Assembly: GCA_964541725.1 (NCBI GenBank)
Contig: CAZIQG010000056.1
Span: 1 to 7,111, forward strand
From: JAGOUY01 sp964541725
Lineage (GTDB): Bacteria > Patescibacteriota > Patescibacteriia > 2-12-FULL-60-25
Reading direction: 5' to 3'
Length of the DNA: 7,111 nucleotides
Below are positions 4,745 to 7,111 of this stretch, one piece after another. Numbering within the stretch: position 1 is the stretch's first letter; each line of letters starts with the position of its first letter. The notes beneath the pieces are model-generated. The model had not been told where the DNA came from, made no database searches, and saw only the letters and a list, made by a program, of their open reading frames with translations. The translations under genes were made by a program, and so were the position numbers.

Positions 4745-5749
4745 TTAAGCGGAAAAAATACTGCGTTTATACGCTTCAAGATTTTCGAGGGCTATCCCCG
4801 TTCCTTTAGCTACACACAATTGAGGATGATCAGCGACAAAGGCTGGCACGCCCGTGGCTTCGGCGAAGAGACGTTCGAGATTGCGGAGCTGAGCAGTGCC
4901 ACCAGAGAGCATCATGCCTTTTTGCATAACGTCGGCAGACAGTTCGGGAGGAGTTGCGCGCAACACATCTTTGATCGCTTCTACAATCCCTTGAAGTTCG
5001 TGTTGGATCGCATCTGTCACATCATCACTTGTGACGGTGACGATACGCGGCAAACCACTCACCATATCACGGCCCTTGACTTCCATTTCTAATTTTTCTT
5101 CGAGATAGAGGGCGGAACCGATACGGATTTTAATTTCTTCGGCCGTGCGCTCCCCGACGGCTAAACTGTATTTGCGCCGCACATGTTCTTGGATGGCGGC
5201 ATCGAGTTTATTGCCCCCGATACGAACAGAGGCGGATGAGACAATCCCCCCTAAAGAAATGACGGCAATTTCGGATGTTCCTCCGCCGATATCGATGATC
5301 ATGTGGCCGGAGGCAGAACCAATCGGAATATCGGCTCCGATGGCGGCGACGACCGGCTCTTTAATTATGTAGGCGGCTTTCGCCCCCGCAGATAGCGTGG
5401 CATCAATCACAGCGCGACGTTCAGTGGAAGTAATTCCCCCTGGAACGGCAACCATGACTTCCGGACGGAACAAGCGAACTCCACCTAGGGCTTTGTTAAT
5501 AAAATACCGCAGCATAGCTTCCGTCGTGCGGTAATCGGCGATGACGCCATCTTTGAGTGGACGTTTGGCGACAATGCTTTCTGGGGTACGGCCTAACATC
5601 TCCTTGGCTTCTTTGCCGACAGCCATGACTTTTTTATCCGCTACGGAAATAGCCACCACAGAAGGCTCGTGGATAATGATCCCTTTTTTGGGAATGTAAA
5701 CGAGAACAGTGGTTGTACCAAGATCAATGCCAATTTTTTTACCAAACAT
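4745..5749 (-). CDS. mreB: Rod shape-determining actin-like protein MreB
   Basis: MreB forms ATP-dependent filaments under the membrane and positions peptidoglycan synthesis. The 334-residue protein has the actin-fold nucleotide site in order: phosphate-1 loop GIDLGTTTV (7-15), VPGGITSTERRAV (102-114), the KEPVVAAIGAD segment (130-140) with the expected catalytic Glu E131, phosphate-2 loop IIDIGGGTSE (151-160), and adenosine motif MLSGGTAQLRNL (280-291). Length is normal for the family, and the N-terminus starts MFGKKIGIDLG, close to known MreBs. No mreC, mreD or rodA follows; the gene instead comes 31 bases after a DUF4012-family gene on the same strand, probably in one transcript. No Shine-Dalgarno sequence is seen before ATG 5749. 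Its stop codon faces that of mutY across 9 bases, so the two transcripts probably overlap at their 3' ends. Confidence 0.97.
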   Translation of the reverse strand: MFGKKIGIDLGTTTVLVYIPKKGIIIHEPSVVAISVADKKVMAVGKEAKEMLGRTPESIVAKRPLKDGVIADYRTTEAMLRYFINKALGGVRLFRPEVMVAVPGGITSTERRAVIDATLSAGAKAAYIIKEPVVAAIGADIPIGSASGHMIIDIGGGTSEIAVISLGGIVSSASVRIGGNKLDAAIQEHVRRKYSLAVGERTAEEIKIRIGSALYLEEKLEMEVKGRDMVSGLPRIVTVTSDDVTDAIQHELQGIVEAIKDVLRATPPELSADVMQKGMMLSGGTAQLRNLERLFAEATGVPAFVADHPQLCVAKGTGIALENLEAYKRSIFSA

Positions 5750-5780
5750 ATAGGGGCTAGCAAGAAACGGGATTCAAACT

Positions 5781-7111
5781 CTATCTTTCGCTTCGTATCT
5801 GGATGAGTCGATCTGTAGTTAGATCTAAGGTGGTGCGATAGCGGTCATCGCCGAAGTCTGCAGGGGCTTCCGGAGGAGATGCGGCTACAAGCTTCTTACC
5901 CAACAGGAGATCAAGCGTCAAACGATGATGAGAACCGGGTTGTTTTTGCAGCAAAAGCTGGTACTCCCCTTTTGAGATGAGTGGCTCTGAAACGCGGGCG
6001 GGCAAACGATACGTAAAGGTCAGCTCACGCGTTTGGCCTGGCTCTATCGACCAAAAGGCCCCAAACACGGTTTTCCCTAAATCTTTCATGATATCTACTT
6101 GTCCGGGAATAACTCGCCCTCCGGTTTGATTCAGATCTTTGGCCATCGCCCCTTCGCTGGAAATAAGCTCACTGCCCTCGGGTACGTAGATACGTACGTA
6201 ATCACGATAGCGCGTATAGCGCCAGGTGATGGCACGGTTGGTATTGGTATAGATGAGGCGGACGGTTGCGATCGGTGCTGCAGGATTTTTTGCATCTATC
6301 TTATATTCAATGCGCTTGTCCATGACACCGTCTGTTTTGAGCGCAGCGAGATTCGCATCCACGACCCAGAGCTCATCTTGTATCGGTGTCAGGGTACGAC
6401 CGCTCCAATTATGCGCATCAAAGGCACGTTGCAAAGAAGGATCTTGCATCACGATCATAAAATCCTTCGTCTTTAAGGCGTTGACACCTACATCAAAGAG
6501 CTCCACCCAACGACGGACGGGTGCATCGGCAAGACGCGTGAATAATTCCATTCCGAGCTTGGCAACGATTTGTTTGCGTTCCTCTACAGGAATCCCTTGT
6601 TTGGCAAATCCGATTTCTACCGCATATTGCAGTTCATCAAAAAAGGCATCGGATGTAAACGTGGTTCCGTCGACCGTGATGGGGCCTGTGAAGCGCAATA
6701 AAGAAGTAAAAATCTCTGGCCCCAAGAATATCACTCCGTCTGGTGCTGGGCTTGCGGGTAAGGGAATTGTTTCCGCGAGCCAATTGTGGTCGGCAAATAA
6801 TTTGGAGATACGCGCGGCCGCTTGAGGCACATCAGGCGACCAGTTACTATCTCGCAAATACCAAGCGCTTACATTTAACTCACGACGCAAAATTTCAGGC
6901 GGAGCCCCTAAGAGCGTCGAGCTAGCCATGCGATCATACGCATAAACATCTTGGAAGGCCTGGGCTGTTATTTCTCCGCTATCAAAACGCATCACCCCCA
7001 TCGTCCCCATGAATCCGCCGGTTGGGCGCAGCTCATCGGCATTTTGTAAGACGACGACATAGGTTTTTGGTTGGGGGTAGCCCACCATGGGTAGAAGCAA
7101 TCCTAAAAGAT
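5781..7111 (-). CDS. DUF4012-family protein, N-terminus outside window
   Basis: The frame is open to the right edge: the last codons before 7111 still read through (Leu-Leu-Gly then LLPMVGYPQPK), so the gene starts beyond the window and the TTG near 7100 is not its start. About 443 residues are visible. The segment YVVVLQNADELRPTGGFMG followed by GVMRFDSGEI is the hallmark of DUF4012, a family common in Patescibacteria and some Actinobacteria and Chloroflexi, usually 600 residues or more with an N-terminal membrane anchor; those parts would lie upstream. The C-terminal third (about 280-439) is beta-rich with WRYTRYRDYVRIYVPEG and repeated short strands, suggesting an Ig-like extracellular domain. 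The molecular function of the family is not established; surface or envelope location is an inference. It precedes mreB by 31 bases on the same strand, which fits an envelope or shape-related role. Confidence 0.85.
   Translation of the reverse strand, partial: LLGLLLPMVGYPQPKTYVVVLQNADELRPTGGFMGTMGVMRFDSGEITAQAFQDVYAYDRMASSTLLGAPPEILRRELNVSAWYLRDSNWSPDVPQAAARISKLFADHNWLAETIPLPASPAPDGVIFLGPEIFTSLLRFTGPITVDGTTFTSDAFFDELQYAVEIGFAKQGIPVEERKQIVAKLGMELFTRLADAPVRRWVELFDVGVNALKTKDFMIVMQDPSLQRAFDAHNWSGRTLTPIQDELWVVDANLAALKTDGVMDKRIEYKIDAKNPAAPIATVRLIYTNTNRAITWRYTRYRDYVRIYVPEGSELISSEGAMAKDLNQTGGRVIPGQVDIMKDLGKTVFGAFWSIEPGQTRELTFTYRLPARVSEPLISKGEYQLLLQKQPGSHHRLTLDLLLGKKLVAASPPEAPADFGDDRYRTTLDLTTDRLIQIRSER

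Noticed and set aside
6253..6825. A 190-codon plus-strand frame opposite the DUF4012 gene
   Set aside because: It is antisense to a recognised family gene and its Ser/Arg-rich translation looks like a frame shadow.
1..7111. CRISPR array, toxin-antitoxin pair, or defence system
   Set aside because: There are no regularly spaced direct repeats and no small paired genes or nuclease modules apart from the single housekeeping-like EEP gene.

Overview
The window looks like a piece of a candidate-phyla-radiation (Patescibacteria/Parcubacteria-type) bacterial chromosome. The main pointers are a DUF4012-family protein beside a stand-alone mreB, a short family I pyrophosphatase, small compact genes with gaps of a few bases, and several starts without a clear Shine-Dalgarno sequence. 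Base composition is near balanced, TGA is used as a stop, and both tRNA genes encode their CCA ends. The phylum call is an inference from gene content; no marker here fixes it.

Left part, bases 1-1031, minus strand: the 5' two thirds of an endonuclease/exonuclease/phosphatase-family gene runs off the left edge. Upstream of it lies a two-gene tRNA unit, tRNA-Ile(GAT) then tRNA-Gly(GCC). This unit has a good sigma70-type promoter, a long inverted repeat in its leader, a hairpin filling the spacer between the tRNAs, and a terminator hairpin whose stem reaches into the tRNA-Gly 3' end.

Middle part: a minus-strand pair encodes inorganic pyrophosphatase followed 5 bases later by an FAD/NAD(P)-binding ferredoxin-reductase-like protein. 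Diverging from it across about 50 bases is a plus-strand pair, a NUDIX hydrolase of ADP-ribose-pyrophosphatase type and a membrane-anchored coiled-coil protein of unknown function. A 126-base element with inverted-repeat ends then separates these from a MutY-type adenine glycosylase gene.

Right part, minus strand: DUF4012-family gene (5' end outside the window) followed by mreB, which converges on mutY with only 9 bases between stop codons. The genes fit housekeeping roles: nucleotide-pool and phosphate hygiene (NUDIX, pyrophosphatase), oxidised-guanine repair (MutY), translation (tRNAs), and cell shape or envelope (MreB, DUF4012). I see no CRISPR array, no transposase, no toxin-antitoxin pair and no convincing new multi-gene system. 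The most unusual part is the hairpin-rich architecture around the two tRNA genes.
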